Shown: positions 25,445-37,189 of the stretch, one piece after another
Position numbering within the stretch: the first letter of the stretch is position 1
How the letters are laid out: every line of letters begins with the position of its first letter
Assembly: GCA_028023455.1 (NCBI GenBank)
Contig: JAQFVV010000014.1
Location: forward strand, 1,617,336 to 1,681,335
Reading direction: 5' to 3'
DNA from: Epiperipatus broadwayi
Taxonomy: Eukaryota > Onychophora > Udeonychophora > Euonychophora > Peripatidae
DNA: 64,000 nt
The notes under the pieces: generated by a model
Databases searched by the model: none
Told to the model about the DNA's origin: nothing
What the model saw: the letters and a program-made list of their open reading frames with translations, nothing else
Position numbers and translations under genes: made by a program

Positions 25445-28400
25445 AGTCAATTCAAAGTACAATTTAGTTTACATATTTAATGTGCCAACACTTAAAATAA
25501 AGGGATTATTTACAAAATAAATATCACAGTTAAAGACATTATTAAAATGCAAAATATATATTTGTAAGAAAAAAGGATTGCTTTTGTTTTACTTAATTAA
25601 GTTTACTAATAGAGATTTACATTGCAGCCATTTACTAATTAAAATTATCTTTGTTTACTGTTTTTTTTCAATTTCATGAAACTCTATCATTAATGTAAAT
25701 TAAAAACAAGATGATCATGACTGAATCATGTAGAACTGCAAGATTATCTATAATTATGTTACTGGAAATAACAAGCATTTTTTATCTGCTCTCTGTTTTT
25801 AAATAACTCTCTATCCAATAACATGAAGATAAACATTCAATTAAAATTTTATAAGAACAGAATCAAATAACTTAAACAAACTTCATGTACAGTCAATGCC
25901 TTGAGATCATTATTTAGTGATGATGTTAGATTTTATATGTGAATATTTAAAGCATTTGAGATACATTTATCAGTAATATAAACATGTTACTGCCCAGACA
26001 AGCTTTATTAATCAAAAAAGAGAACATTATACTTAACATTCATTTTCAACAATTTACAAATTACAGAAATCATAGAGATGGATCTACAATTATTCATAAG
26101 TGTGAAATCAGTTTTCTTAAAATTCATTATGATGATATTACATTTCAAACAAGTGGGGGATGACTGACAATGCAAGGAAAATTAAAAGAGTAAAAATAAA
26201 CAAATAAAAATTGTCTTGTTTTTTTTTTTAGAATTTTGGTCTTAAACTATCTAATTCGGCAAAATGAACATTTTAAAACTAATCAATCAAATAAACAATG
26301 AGATTCTGAAGCATACACATATAAAAAAAGAATTTAAACATGAATAGGATGATAAATTCTGTTCTAGTACAAATCATCTATCAACAAAACTCATTAAGCA
26401 ATTCAATTATATATTTGCCATTACTTTGTAATTCTTGTGAGTGTATATAGATATATTGTAATGCTCATGTCTGCAAATATTTTTTTGTTAATATGTATAA
26501 CAAAGTATTAAAGTCATGCATATACAATAAATTTTAAAGTGGTTTTAAAATGTTAAAAAAATAAGTGTAAAGATAAAATATGTTGTTATTTTCATCTTTT
26601 AAACATAAAGAATATTTGTATCTTTTTAAAACAAAATTGTTATGGTAACCATTAGAAGCTTTCAAAACTCATCTGACTTTCAATAAATCGGGGGGAGGGG
26701 GGATTGTAACACACTTTCCCATATCTCTTACTGTCAATAAATCAAGGAAATTTTGTAAAGATTTTTAGTTTATATCATCCATTTTATAAAGTAGACAATT
26801 CTCCTGGATGCTTTCCCTGATCTTTCTAGTAGTGCAGCTGAATATAGACCTGTAGACAAACAATATGCTTTAAAATTTAATCTTCATTTCTGCCAATCTA
26901 TTCATCATTTTTGAAAACTGATGAAATATATATATCATTTACTTGTTAAAGTAAGAAAAAAATTAAAGTTATTATTCTATGGAAATGTATTTCTGTAAAT
27001 AATTTATGAATCTTTTCATTTTAAATACTTAGAAGAAAATTGAAATGGGAACTCTCATATGAAAACTATTTCAAGAATGAACCAAAGGTAGCAAAATATT
27101 AATCACCAGCAGGTCATTAAAATTTACTGATTAATGGATTTGTTCCACATTTGCGGGTATAAAATATATATATGAACTCACAAACATGTTAAAACAAATC
27201 AACTGAACTTACTATAGATGTCTTCAGAGAGATTGTAAGTTACAAAGATCTTTTCTCTCTCATGCATGATAACGATATAATTTACTTAATTGTAAATATG
27301 TAAATTTTTTTTTTATTATCATTATCATTTTTTGATTAAAATTATTGTTGTTAATAATTTTATCATTTGTCATTTTTTATCTGAAACAAGTTTATGAGTT
27401 ATTTGTTAATGTAATAACTTATTAGATAGAGAAGGATAATGATCAGGCAATATAATTGTATCTGAATGTAAACTTGTTTTTATGTAGGCTCAATTTGATC
27501 ATTCCTTGTGACTAGAACCTACTTGTCACTTACAAATAAATTGTATCCAGACATTCCATCATGTACACAGTCACCCATTAGCTGTATTTAAATTCTCCTA
27601 GAAGAAAATTTAATTATTGAATTTTGTAATTATTTTTTATTATTTAATTGTTAACTAAATTCATTACCAATTGTTTTTAATAAGTGACTTTCCATTACAA
27701 TATATATATATACTTTACTTAAAGGAACATTTTTTTTATTTAAAAATTGATCATTCTCCTTTTTAAGAAACTACCAATAATATTAAAATTTTAATTTTTT
27801 AAATATTGTACCGGTCGGTTTTGTTTGTTCATATAATATGACCTAGCATCTAGGCAAAAGTACCTTGAGTCCAATCATGCGCAACATGCATAAGTCAGGA
27901 ACACTCATGCACTCTGCCCTATTTGCCTATTCTCCAGATCTACCAACTTATGAGCAACAATCCTGATGATACCAATCTAATTTCTCTCTCTACCGGCATA
28001 GCAAAGCGGAGACACAAAGAGACTCAAATTGGAATGATAGTATAATGAAACATTATTAGATTTAATATATCTAAAAGATTTGGCCTTTCACATTAATTAT
28101 ATAGATACGATTAGCAGGAGATTATCTAGTCAGAGCAAGCATAATTTATTAATCAAAATATTAATATTTTAAATAAAAGAAACAATGATTCTGCAAGTTA
28201 TGTTTATTAATTTAAATAAAATACAGGTGAGTTATTATATTTTTCCATTAGTCTTCACTGGCAGCTTTATATTATATAACACGGGATTTACTTTTATAAT
28301 TTAAGAAGTTACAAATAGATTCATTGATTTATTATTTTTATTGCGGCTGATTTATATGCCAATTATCGATAAACAATAATATTTGCAAATACAGTTTTAA

Positions 28401-28580
28401 TAGCGCTATTCAAGTATGTAAAGGAATCTTAAATCCACCCCTAGAAACAAGGCAAAATATAGCACTTGATCGAATATTTGGAATTAATAACTTTTGTTAT
28501 AAAATACACCTTACATTAATAAGTGGAATAATCTTATTTTATAGCCAGTGAGAAAACGTGTGTGGGAAAGCTAATCTAGA
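25445..28580. other. AT-rich non-coding DNA, no gene seen
   Basis: No domains or RNA genes are recognised. A G-rich string (GGGGGGAGGGGGG) is at about 26690. A GC-richer patch at 27840-28020 may derive from a mobile element, but no family is recognised. Confidence 0.5.
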
Positions 28581-28589
28581 ACATATATA

Positions 28590-29060
28590 ATTGTGTCGCA
28601 AAATGATGCACACATGAAAATAATAAATATCATAAAGAAATTGCCTAGTAGAATCATAACATTACGGCTTATGGATATTCATCGGTTTTATTTGGAACTA
28701 GAACAAAAGGGCAGTGCATGCATGGTGGAACCCTTATGTGATCCAGTCACAGATCCTAGAAAGGTGCATCTGAAAATTCATTGAAAGAAATAACAACCGA
28801 TATTATGTCTGCAGACTTTGGCAGAATTGGCTAATGAAATGAAGAACAGTCTGCTGTGAGTTGCAATAGGCTTGGATTTTTCCAGAGCACTCCTATGCAG
28901 CTGGCTCAAGTGAAAAAAGTAAGTCCCCAGGGGGGTTAAGAGCCTGGTTCTTAAGAGATACGAGACGGGGTTCGGCTTTCCGATATGTCCAGGTAGAGGG
29001 AAACACAAATATATATAATGAACGAGGATGCCGGTATGCACACAACACTTCATATGCATA
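28590..29060. other. unexplained GC-richer island
   Basis: This stretch of about 470 bp is clearly richer in G+C than its surroundings and holds short open frames on both strands (28593-28784 plus, 28778-29059 minus). I recognise no domain. It could be a decayed exon or mobile-element fragment. No terminal repeats are visible. Confidence 0.3.
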
Positions 29061-29365
29061 AAATATTTAAAAGAATTAATTAATACCTATATATTATGGA
29101 ATATCCAGCATAATGGTATGATTACAATACTAAATAGTAAAGGAGACCTTAAATTCATTAATAAACTGACAAAATATTGAAATAGAAATCCCCTTCCTCT
29201 GTTACATTAATTTCTATAATAACTCCCCACTAACATTGAAATAAACATGAATATTCAGTTTTACATGCTTTTATCTTAGTTACAAATAATTTCATATATA
29301 TAGGAGTTAGGTGGTGGTTATTTATCGAATAAGATATTAAATTTAAATAAACACATTTTACGATT

Positions 29366-29996
29366 TCATATATAAACAAGACTATTATTTTTTATATAGC
29401 GTGATGTTTTTTTATAATCTATAATATTAATAAGCCAATAAACTAATACACATGCGCTTTGCAGATGACACTATATAAATGAATACTCCCACTTTTTCAA
29501 ACCCAAGATAAAGTCTTTAAGAAAATATACAATGAATCTACCTATATTTTTGACCCAACCGTATATGTATGGGCGAATCTGAAGTGTTTGAAATGAAGAG
29601 CGTGAAGTTATTAATTGATCACTTTAAATTACTTTTTTACTATGTAAATGAATGACGCCAATGAAATTTCTCACGCTATATAAAAAATAAATGTCTTGTT
29701 TACATATGTTTAATTATAAGACTGACGTATCGTAAATTCTAGAAATTTCATTGGCGTCATTCATTTACGTAATAAAAAAGTAATTTAAAGTGATCACTTA
29801 ATAACTTCATGCTCTTCATTTCAAACACTTCAGATTTTCCCATACATATACAGTTGGGTCGAAAATATAGGTGGATTCGTTCTATATTTTCTTAAAGACT
29901 TTATCTTGGGTTTGAAAAAGTGGGAGTATTCATTTATATAGTGACGTCTGCAAAGCGCATGTGTATTAGCTTATGGGCTTATTAATATTATAGATT
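29366..29996. mobile_element. large foldback element with 256-bp inverted arms
   Basis: The arms 29416-29671 and 29741-29996 are equal-length reverse complements with high identity (by eye above 90%). The 69-bp spacer (29672-29740) is itself largely the reverse complement of the left outer flank (about 29350-29405; shared CACGCTATATAAAAAATAA). The structure is therefore flank, arm, inverted flank, inverted arm. One reading is a MITE of about 340 bp (29366-29707, with roughly 35-bp terminal repeats) followed by an inverted partial copy of its interior. No protein is encoded. Confidence 0.75.
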
Positions 29997-29999
29997 TCA

Positions 30000-31917
30000 T
30001 ATAGTAAAATATTGATTGAATTTCACACAAAACAGAATTGAACTTTTAGGATTAGTGCTATTATTTTAAATTAAAATAAAAACATTTCTGAAAAAACAGA
30101 GTTCTACTCTATTTTTCGGCAATCACACTATAATATAATTAAGTTGTTTGTTTTTTTTTTTTAATTTGCAAGCATCCACTGTACATAAAATAGCAAACTT
30201 GTTTAACTAAAAAATAATAATCTGATTTTGCCATGAAAATAAAGGGGGTGCATTTAAAAGAAGAGCAAACATTCTTGCAAATTTAGAAAGTTATTGGCAT
30301 ATTATTTAAAATATAATAATCAAAACACAAAATATTGTTGCTGCATGAAAGTGAAATAAGAAATTAAAAGTATTTACTAGAGGCTCAATGGCAGGAGAAA
30401 GACTAAGAGTTTATAGAGAGTTGAACATATTTCTACAGAAGGTAAGAGTTTGCAAATGATTTTTGTTGATAATGTTATTTCTGATCTTTTGGAGAAAAAA
30501 GGTCAGATAAAAAAAATAGATTATATTTAACGGAATGGTTAGATAAGAAATGCAGTTTTAAATTGAGATTATATGTGTAAATTTGCGAGTTATAGCAGCA
30601 ACATGACTCTATTACCTTGTTTATTATTGATAGTGATTCTTGGCTGAATTGAAAATGTCCCTTATAGACTACATCTAGTTTTATTCATTTATTCAGCCAG
30701 GTAGCACTTTCATTATTCAGTAGATAGGTTCATAGTAACAGTCCATAAGTATCTGGATCCTGGGCAGTAGTGTCGGGAAAGACAGCATTCTGGAATGGCG
30801 AAAAAGATGAAGTTGATCTACTTGCGATACATTGAGTTAAAGGCACGACAAGTGTGGATTTTGTTGGCCATTGGTCTTCTCAAATTATTTGCTCTCCTAG
30901 GATGTTTAAATCCAGCACTATTTATATGATTTTGAAATTGTTTTGGAATGCTTTTAACTACATGACTTAAAGCAATTTATCTACTTTATCGATATGTGAG
31001 ATCTGCAAGTTGCATACCGTATGCATACCTTTGTTCCTATAAGTTTTAAAGACAATGCAATCCTGCTAAGAATTTTTTGTGTGATTGTTTTAAAATATAA
31101 TCTGAGATTTTAAAATAAATTTGAAGTGGATAAAATTTTCACTAATGGATTTTACATTACTTTTATAAAATTATAACATTTTAATTCGGACTAATGGGTT
31201 TCCGGTTAATTAACTTAATTGCATTCAAAAATATTCGGCAGAATTGCATCAGACTTTTCTTTTCTGACTGCCATTATTAAAATAAATAATAAAATTTTAT
31301 ATAATTTTAAAAATACAAATTAATATCAAATATTTTAGTATTATAAAGACTTTATACATAATCTCCCCTCACCTATGATATATATTTATTCATTACATAC
31401 ATATACGAATTAAAATAATATCAAATATTAATTCATTTAAGATATTTATATATATATGTCAGTGATTATTTTAATAATTAAGCAAAAAAAAAATATTAAT
31501 AAATGTGTATATATGCGTAAGGATGGAGTTTGAATATGGTTTGATGGTGAGAGATTCTGAGTGGGCTGTGAAGCTCAATCTGAGTATCGGATTAACTACT
31601 TCAATATCAAATTTAATTTCAGCATTGAGGTCTTTTTTTAATTTATTGATACTCCACTTATGGATTAAAATTTTTTGTTATTGTTGGTTATACAAACATC
31701 AGTTATCAGAGATGAACTTCTTTTATTCTTCCTGATCAATTTTAAATAGCTCTTCCCTTTTGAAATTAAAGAGATACAAATATTCTGAACTTTTACAAAT
31801 ATAATATTTATTTCATTTATTGCAAATATATTATCATATTTCTGACTAAGCAATACTTCAAATATTGTAAAGATATTTTATCCTTGTATGAATTAATATC
31901 AATATTGTACTGTTCAC
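30000..31917. other. AT-rich non-coding DNA, no gene seen
   Basis: No recognised feature. The open frames at 31505-31735 (plus) and 31665-31853 (minus) carry no family motif. Confidence 0.5.
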
Positions 31918-32560
31918 AGTTGGATTTAGGCCTTTATTTTATGTACTAGAAAGTGCAAGTTAATCAAGCTATGAAAAAGAAGAATCTTCTGTTCATATTT
32001 GAGTTTATATATGCCAAGAATATAGCTATATTTTCCAATTAACTGGCCTAATTATTACGATTTGAATTGCTGGTGGAATCAGTTTTTTTTATTTATTTAG
32101 AACAAAGACCATGAATTACATTTTCTTATCATTTTAATGCTTTTATATGATTTTTTCCTGAGGCTTAACTTTTAAACAAGCATATTGGCAAAGGTAATTA
32201 ATACATTTCTCAAGCAATTAACTGACAATAAGTCTAATAAACTAACATTAATAATGTTTGGATTTTTTTTTTTTTGTTTTTGTTTATCTGGATTAGTAAT
32301 CTGCATGTCTTTTTTATTCCCTCTAATTTTAACCTTAATTAAATTAAATAGTTAAATATGAAACAAAACAATCTTCATTGTATGTTAACTAAAAAAGAAA
32401 TTATATTAACTAAAAAAGAAATTTAAATAGTCTTTTAAAAGTTCTTTAAATTTTACTTTTTTTTTTAAATGTTACCAAATGCCAATATGCTCTTGAATCA
32501 TACATATTTTAATATGGTTCATTACCATTCACCCCAACAAACAAGAATAAAATATGGATC
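31918..32560 (+). repeat. dispersed repeat family R1, copy A (internally deleted)
   Basis: Shares with copy B (33122-34560), in order: TTGGATTTAGGCC, AGAAAGTGCAAGTTAAT, AACTGGCCTAAT, GATTTGAATTGCTG, CTAATAAACTAACATTAATA, then jumps to TGTTTGG, TTGTTTATCTGGATTAGTAA and ACCAAATGCCAATAT. Relative to B it lacks about 0.72 kb (B positions 33543-34265), at the point after ACATTAATA near 32259. No coding domain is recognised. The family's nature is unknown. Confidence 0.75.
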
Positions 32561-32589
32561 TGAAGTTATTTTATTCTCAAGTTTCAAGT

Positions 32590-33000
32590 ATAACTTTTTT
32601 TTTATTAGTGTTACTGATATACATCTGTAGACTGTTCACATGTGACGTGGTTTTAAAGCCTTTTTTGAAAAGTCTAATATGGCAAGTATGAGAAATATTT
32701 CCATATCCACATGTGTTCTTTCACATATGCATAAGAGTAATGATAAGAAGCCCAAGTCTATGCACATACAAGCATTGCTCATTCTTTTGACAGTCATTGG
32801 ATCATGGTGCTTTGCCCTTCCATTTCTTAGGAACCTGCTCTTATAAGACTGATGGTCATTTAAGGATGGCCTTATGTTACATACTGGCATATAATGATTT
32901 GGGGCTATGATTTTTCCTTCTCCAGTATCTGCCTTCCGGTCAACACTGTGAATTAAAATCTACATCAGCCACAATCGTGTTTTTTTAAGATATATTATTT
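32590..33000. other. unexplained moderately GC-richer segment
   Basis: Lies between two R1 copies. It holds an 84-codon open frame on the minus strand (32636-32890) with mixed composition unlike the surrounding AT-driven frames, but no family is recognised. It may be a decayed exon or repeat. Confidence 0.3.
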
Positions 33001-33121
33001 TTTTTATAGTTATATAATCAAGGTTAAAGTTTTCTTTTTACAATTACTACTTATCTCAGGTAATGGTTTTTTTGTGAAGCCTCATGTTGGGATGCCATTG
33101 TACCATTCACCATCTAATTTA

Positions 33122-34560
33122 ACATTCATGGTTGGATTTAGGCCATTATTTTACACATTAGAAAGTGCAAGTTAATTAAGCTATGAAACAGAAGAATCTT
33201 TCATTCATATATGAGTTGAAATATCTCAAGAATTTAGCTATATTTCCTGATTAACTGGCCTAATAATTATTATGATTTGAATTGCTGCTGGAATCAGTTT
33301 TTTATTTATTTAGAACTGGGCACCAGAATTCTATGCAAGAATTCACTGCTCTGTCACATCACATTGTCATTTATGAAGTAAATTATTAAAAGCTCTGGAA
33401 TTATGTTTTCTTGTTATTTTAAAGCTTTTATATGAATTTTCCCAGGGCTTAACTTTTTAAAAAAACAAGCTTATTGGCAAAGGTAATTTATACCTTTCTC
33501 ATGCAATTAGCTAACAATAAATCTAATAAACTAACATTAATAACAGAATGAAAAGTGGATTTTAAAGATAAATATTTTATTATAATAAATTAAAACATTT
33601 AAAAGTTAAATTATTAAACAAAACTGGGAAAAAATTCACACTAATCCAAATAATGTTGAATGATTAAAAAAAATTCCTATTACATTCTTCTTAGGTTTCT
33701 TTTAGAATGTTCTTTAGGTAATAAATCTGCACAAGTCGCTATTGATTGTATATTATAAGCTTATAGTTTAGGTTATTTTGCAAATATTCAATTTAATTAC
33801 AAATTGGGGATGAATAGTCTTACTGGTAAGAATAGATTATAGTCGCATATATGTATTTCTTGAGATGAATGAGCTCATGGCCTTTGAGTTTACTCCCTGT
33901 TAACATCTTAAATTCCATATCCATTCTAAGGCTAGATTCAAAAGCTTTTTGGTTCCACTCCTTCATGATAACTTAATTCAGCATATTAATAATAGTAGTC
34001 ATGCATATGGATAGTTTGAGATATGAAATTTTCTCTATTCCATACCCATGGAAACTGCTAACTGTAGAAAAGTCACCAAGACAAGACACTCTTCAAAGTT
34101 ATTCTTTTTATAGTAGTCTGTTTTAGATTTCTGTGCATACATTATTATCTTTTGTTTTTGTTATCAGAATACAATTTAATCCTGTGTATTCTTTATTAGT
34201 TTTCAGCTACAAAGTCTCTTTTTTACAAAATATTTCCACCATCGTTAATTAGCATAGTCTTTCTTTTATGTTTGGAATTTTTTTCTTTTTGTTTATCTGG
34301 ATTAGTAATCTGCATGTCTTTTTTATTGACTCCAATTTTAATTAAATTAAATAGATGAATATGAAACAAAAACAACTTTTCTTGTACCTTATCTAAAAAA
34401 ATAAATTATACTAACTAAAAAAGAAAATTAAATTGTGTCTTGTAAAAGATTTTTAATTTTTTTTTTTTTTAACTTTTTGTTTTAAATATTACCAAATGCC
34501 AATATACTCATGAACCATACATATTTTAATATGGTTCAATATATTATTTACCATTCAAAA
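33122..34560 (+). repeat. dispersed repeat family R1, copy B (longest copy)
   Basis: Contains all segments of copy A plus a middle section (33543-34265), which is matched in inverted orientation by copy C at 60.7-61.7 kb, including TTCAAAAGCTTTTTGG and ATAATAAAATATTTATCTTTAA-type blocks. Because the middle is present in B and C, copy A is the deleted one. Total length is about 1.4 kb. No terminal repeats are recognised. Confidence 0.75.
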
Positions 34561-34649
34561 GTTTTAATTCAATTGCAAAATAGTCTGTAAGAAATATCTT
34601 GGTCAAAGCTGGTTTATCATTCAAATCTATATTTAATATAATAAAAATG

Positions 34650-34940
34650 TCATAAAATTAAAATGAGTTGAGGGAGTTGTATGTTTGAGTAATAAGAGTG
34701 TGATCAAAACCATTACTAAAGCAAATTCAAATACTTTATGGTAAGACTATGATTATTAATGGGTAAATCAATATTTAAATCACCTATTAATACAATTAAA
34801 TTAGATGACAAAATATCAAGTTTAGCAAAGAATCCTGATATTGTACTTGTAAATGATCTGTACACAGTCAAGATGGAAATATTCTGGGAAGTTTCAATAT
34901 TAATAAAAAACACATTCTGCAGAGAATAATTAGTAGAATG
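34650..34940 (-). pseudogene. LINE endonuclease (APE/EEP domain) fragment
   Basis: The minus-strand translation reads an EEP-domain core: a strand ending ISILTVYRSF, a spacer with FFAKLDILSSNLIVL, then IGDLNIDL (the GDxN catalytic box), followed by a TIKYLNLL helix and, after a frameshift, SNGFDHTLITQTYNS. This order is typical of CR1/Jockey-type LINE endonucleases. The N-terminal Asn and Glu motifs, the C-terminal SDH motif and the reverse transcriptase are all absent. It is a short dead fragment about 0.1 kb beyond the end of R1 copy B. Confidence 0.65.
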
Positions 34941-36110
34941 TTAAAAGTAAAATCTAGACCTGTTTTTATGGGGGGGGGGTCTCACCTCCCAATTACAAAT
35001 GAGTATGCAAGAAAGTAATTATGTTTATAAAGGAATTGAAGCTTCACTTAAACTTATTACATTATAATAATAAAAAGGAAAATTACATAAATAAACTATA
35101 AATTCATTAAAATGAGATCTAATCCTACATATATTTAAATGAAAAAATTATAAGTCAGTTAAAATCTTTTTCCCAATAAAAATTGTATCTGGTCTCATTT
35201 TAGAAAATGAATTTCAGAGTGATTCAAAGAGAATTATGATCATTTCTTAAATAACCTAAACTATTTTGAATAAAACTAAACTTTTATGCAAATATATTTT
35301 TGTTTAGCTAATCATAAAAGTCTTTTATTGAATATGCTTATAATTTTTCATCATACAATATCTAAAAACAGATTCTTTTCATTAAAAATAGTTTTTCCAA
35401 ATTTTATGACATAAAACATACATCAAATCCCAGTGCACTTGAGCTAAATATTATATGAAAAACTTTTTTCTCTATTATTACTGATTATATTTTCGATGTT
35501 AATTTTGTCCATATAATTAATAACAAATCTACATTTTTCTGAAAATTTAAACTCTATATTTCAATTTCATAATCAAATTAAAACATTTCTTACAATTGTC
35601 CTTCATTTGGTTAATCTCTCACATAAATAACAGGATTTAAATAAACAAATTATTTCTTCATTGTTTTGTTCCACATTTCCATACATGGAAACAACTTCTT
35701 GTTGTATTGAAAGGTTTCAGATAATTTTAATCTTGCTTGTTGTAGTTGGTAATAATTTTATTTTATTCAAAATTTCATTAGCCATAGAATAAATACCTGT
35801 AAATGCAAAACATTTTCAAGCTTGCTTCTTTTTTACAGACACTCATCAGTAAGTAGTCTCCCTTAGAGATGAGCACATAAAATGCATACTTGAAGAACAT
35901 TCTAAATAATATACAACATTAGCATTTTTATGTAATAATTAATTGCAGTTGCAGCACAAAACCACATTTCTTATAATTCTAGAATAAAGCAATAATAATA
36001 ATAGAGGTGTGTTTTGCAATTACTATCCAAATTAATCTGTGAAAGACAAATATATGAACATTTAAAATATACTGGTCCATTCTGCTCTTTATTTGATATT
36101 TTGTAATCCC
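34941..36110. other. AT-rich non-coding DNA, no gene seen
   Basis: A poly(G) run is at about 34970-34979. Nothing else is recognised. Confidence 0.5.
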
Positions 36111-36341
<231 letters not shown>

Positions 36342-36484
36342 TGAAATGATAGCTATTAAAATAGTTAATTAAGTAATCGATCAATTTATTTTATGAAGTG
36401 ATTATGTAGATAAATACCTAAAGCATGATAAAATGTTATATGAGGATACAAAAAGCATAGGAACAAATAATGTATGAAGTAAAA

Positions 36485-37185
36485 AAAAATCCAATGATTT
36501 ATTGCTGGAGAGTTTATTAAAAGTTTAAGCATTGGAGTATTAGAGCTGGAGGAGTGATTATCCATGATCTTCCAGTTCCAAATTTTGCCATTCTGCCTCT
36601 GCAATAAGCCATGCAGAGCATAAGTGAAATGTTCTCCACATAATATATAATTTAATATAAAATTGTAATTGTTACATAATTTCATATAAAATTAAGTTTT
36701 CCTGGATTAATTCCCAGTAGAAGAAAGTATTTTAAAAAATCTCATTTTTTTTCAAATGATAATAATATTGAATGGTTTATTGTTAAAATTCAAGCAATGG
36801 AAGTGATACAGCTTGGTTGTGATCCATGGACTTGAACTCCAGAGTCCTCCACTGTCTCATTGCATCAAACTAAGTAGGGCCGTTTGGTTAATTGAATGAA
36901 AGTATTTTTTAACCGGAATTTAAGTTGAATTTTTGAGATTTATATTACTTATAAAAATTTTAAAATTTGTTATATAATTGGTGTAATACATGAATTTAAA
37001 AAAAAAAAAAAAAATTGTATTTTTTATGACCGTCAATTTTTTTAATCCTCGTCCGACATAAAATTAAATCAAAAATAAATAATTGAATATTTTGCTGTTT
37101 GAGAGGTCAAAAGAGGGCAATCCATGGACTGCGAGTATGAGGATTTTCCATTTTATCTCTGCATCACAAGACAGTAAATCACTGT
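36485..37185 (-). repeat. three related SINE-like units, degenerate
   Basis: Units at about 36490-36620, 36770-36895 and 37085-37180 share the order TTTATTG (or TTTGCTG), GGAGT/GGAAGT, AT-CCATGGACT and a segment ending in CTCATTGCATCA-like sequence. On the minus strand the middle unit contains AGTTCAAGTCC, a Pol III B-box-like string, with a TGATGCAATG stretch about 30 bp upstream. A related string, GGAGTTCAAGGTTCATG, is at about 38819. I infer an old tRNA-derived SINE; support is weak. Confidence 0.3.
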
Positions 37186-37189
37186 TTTA

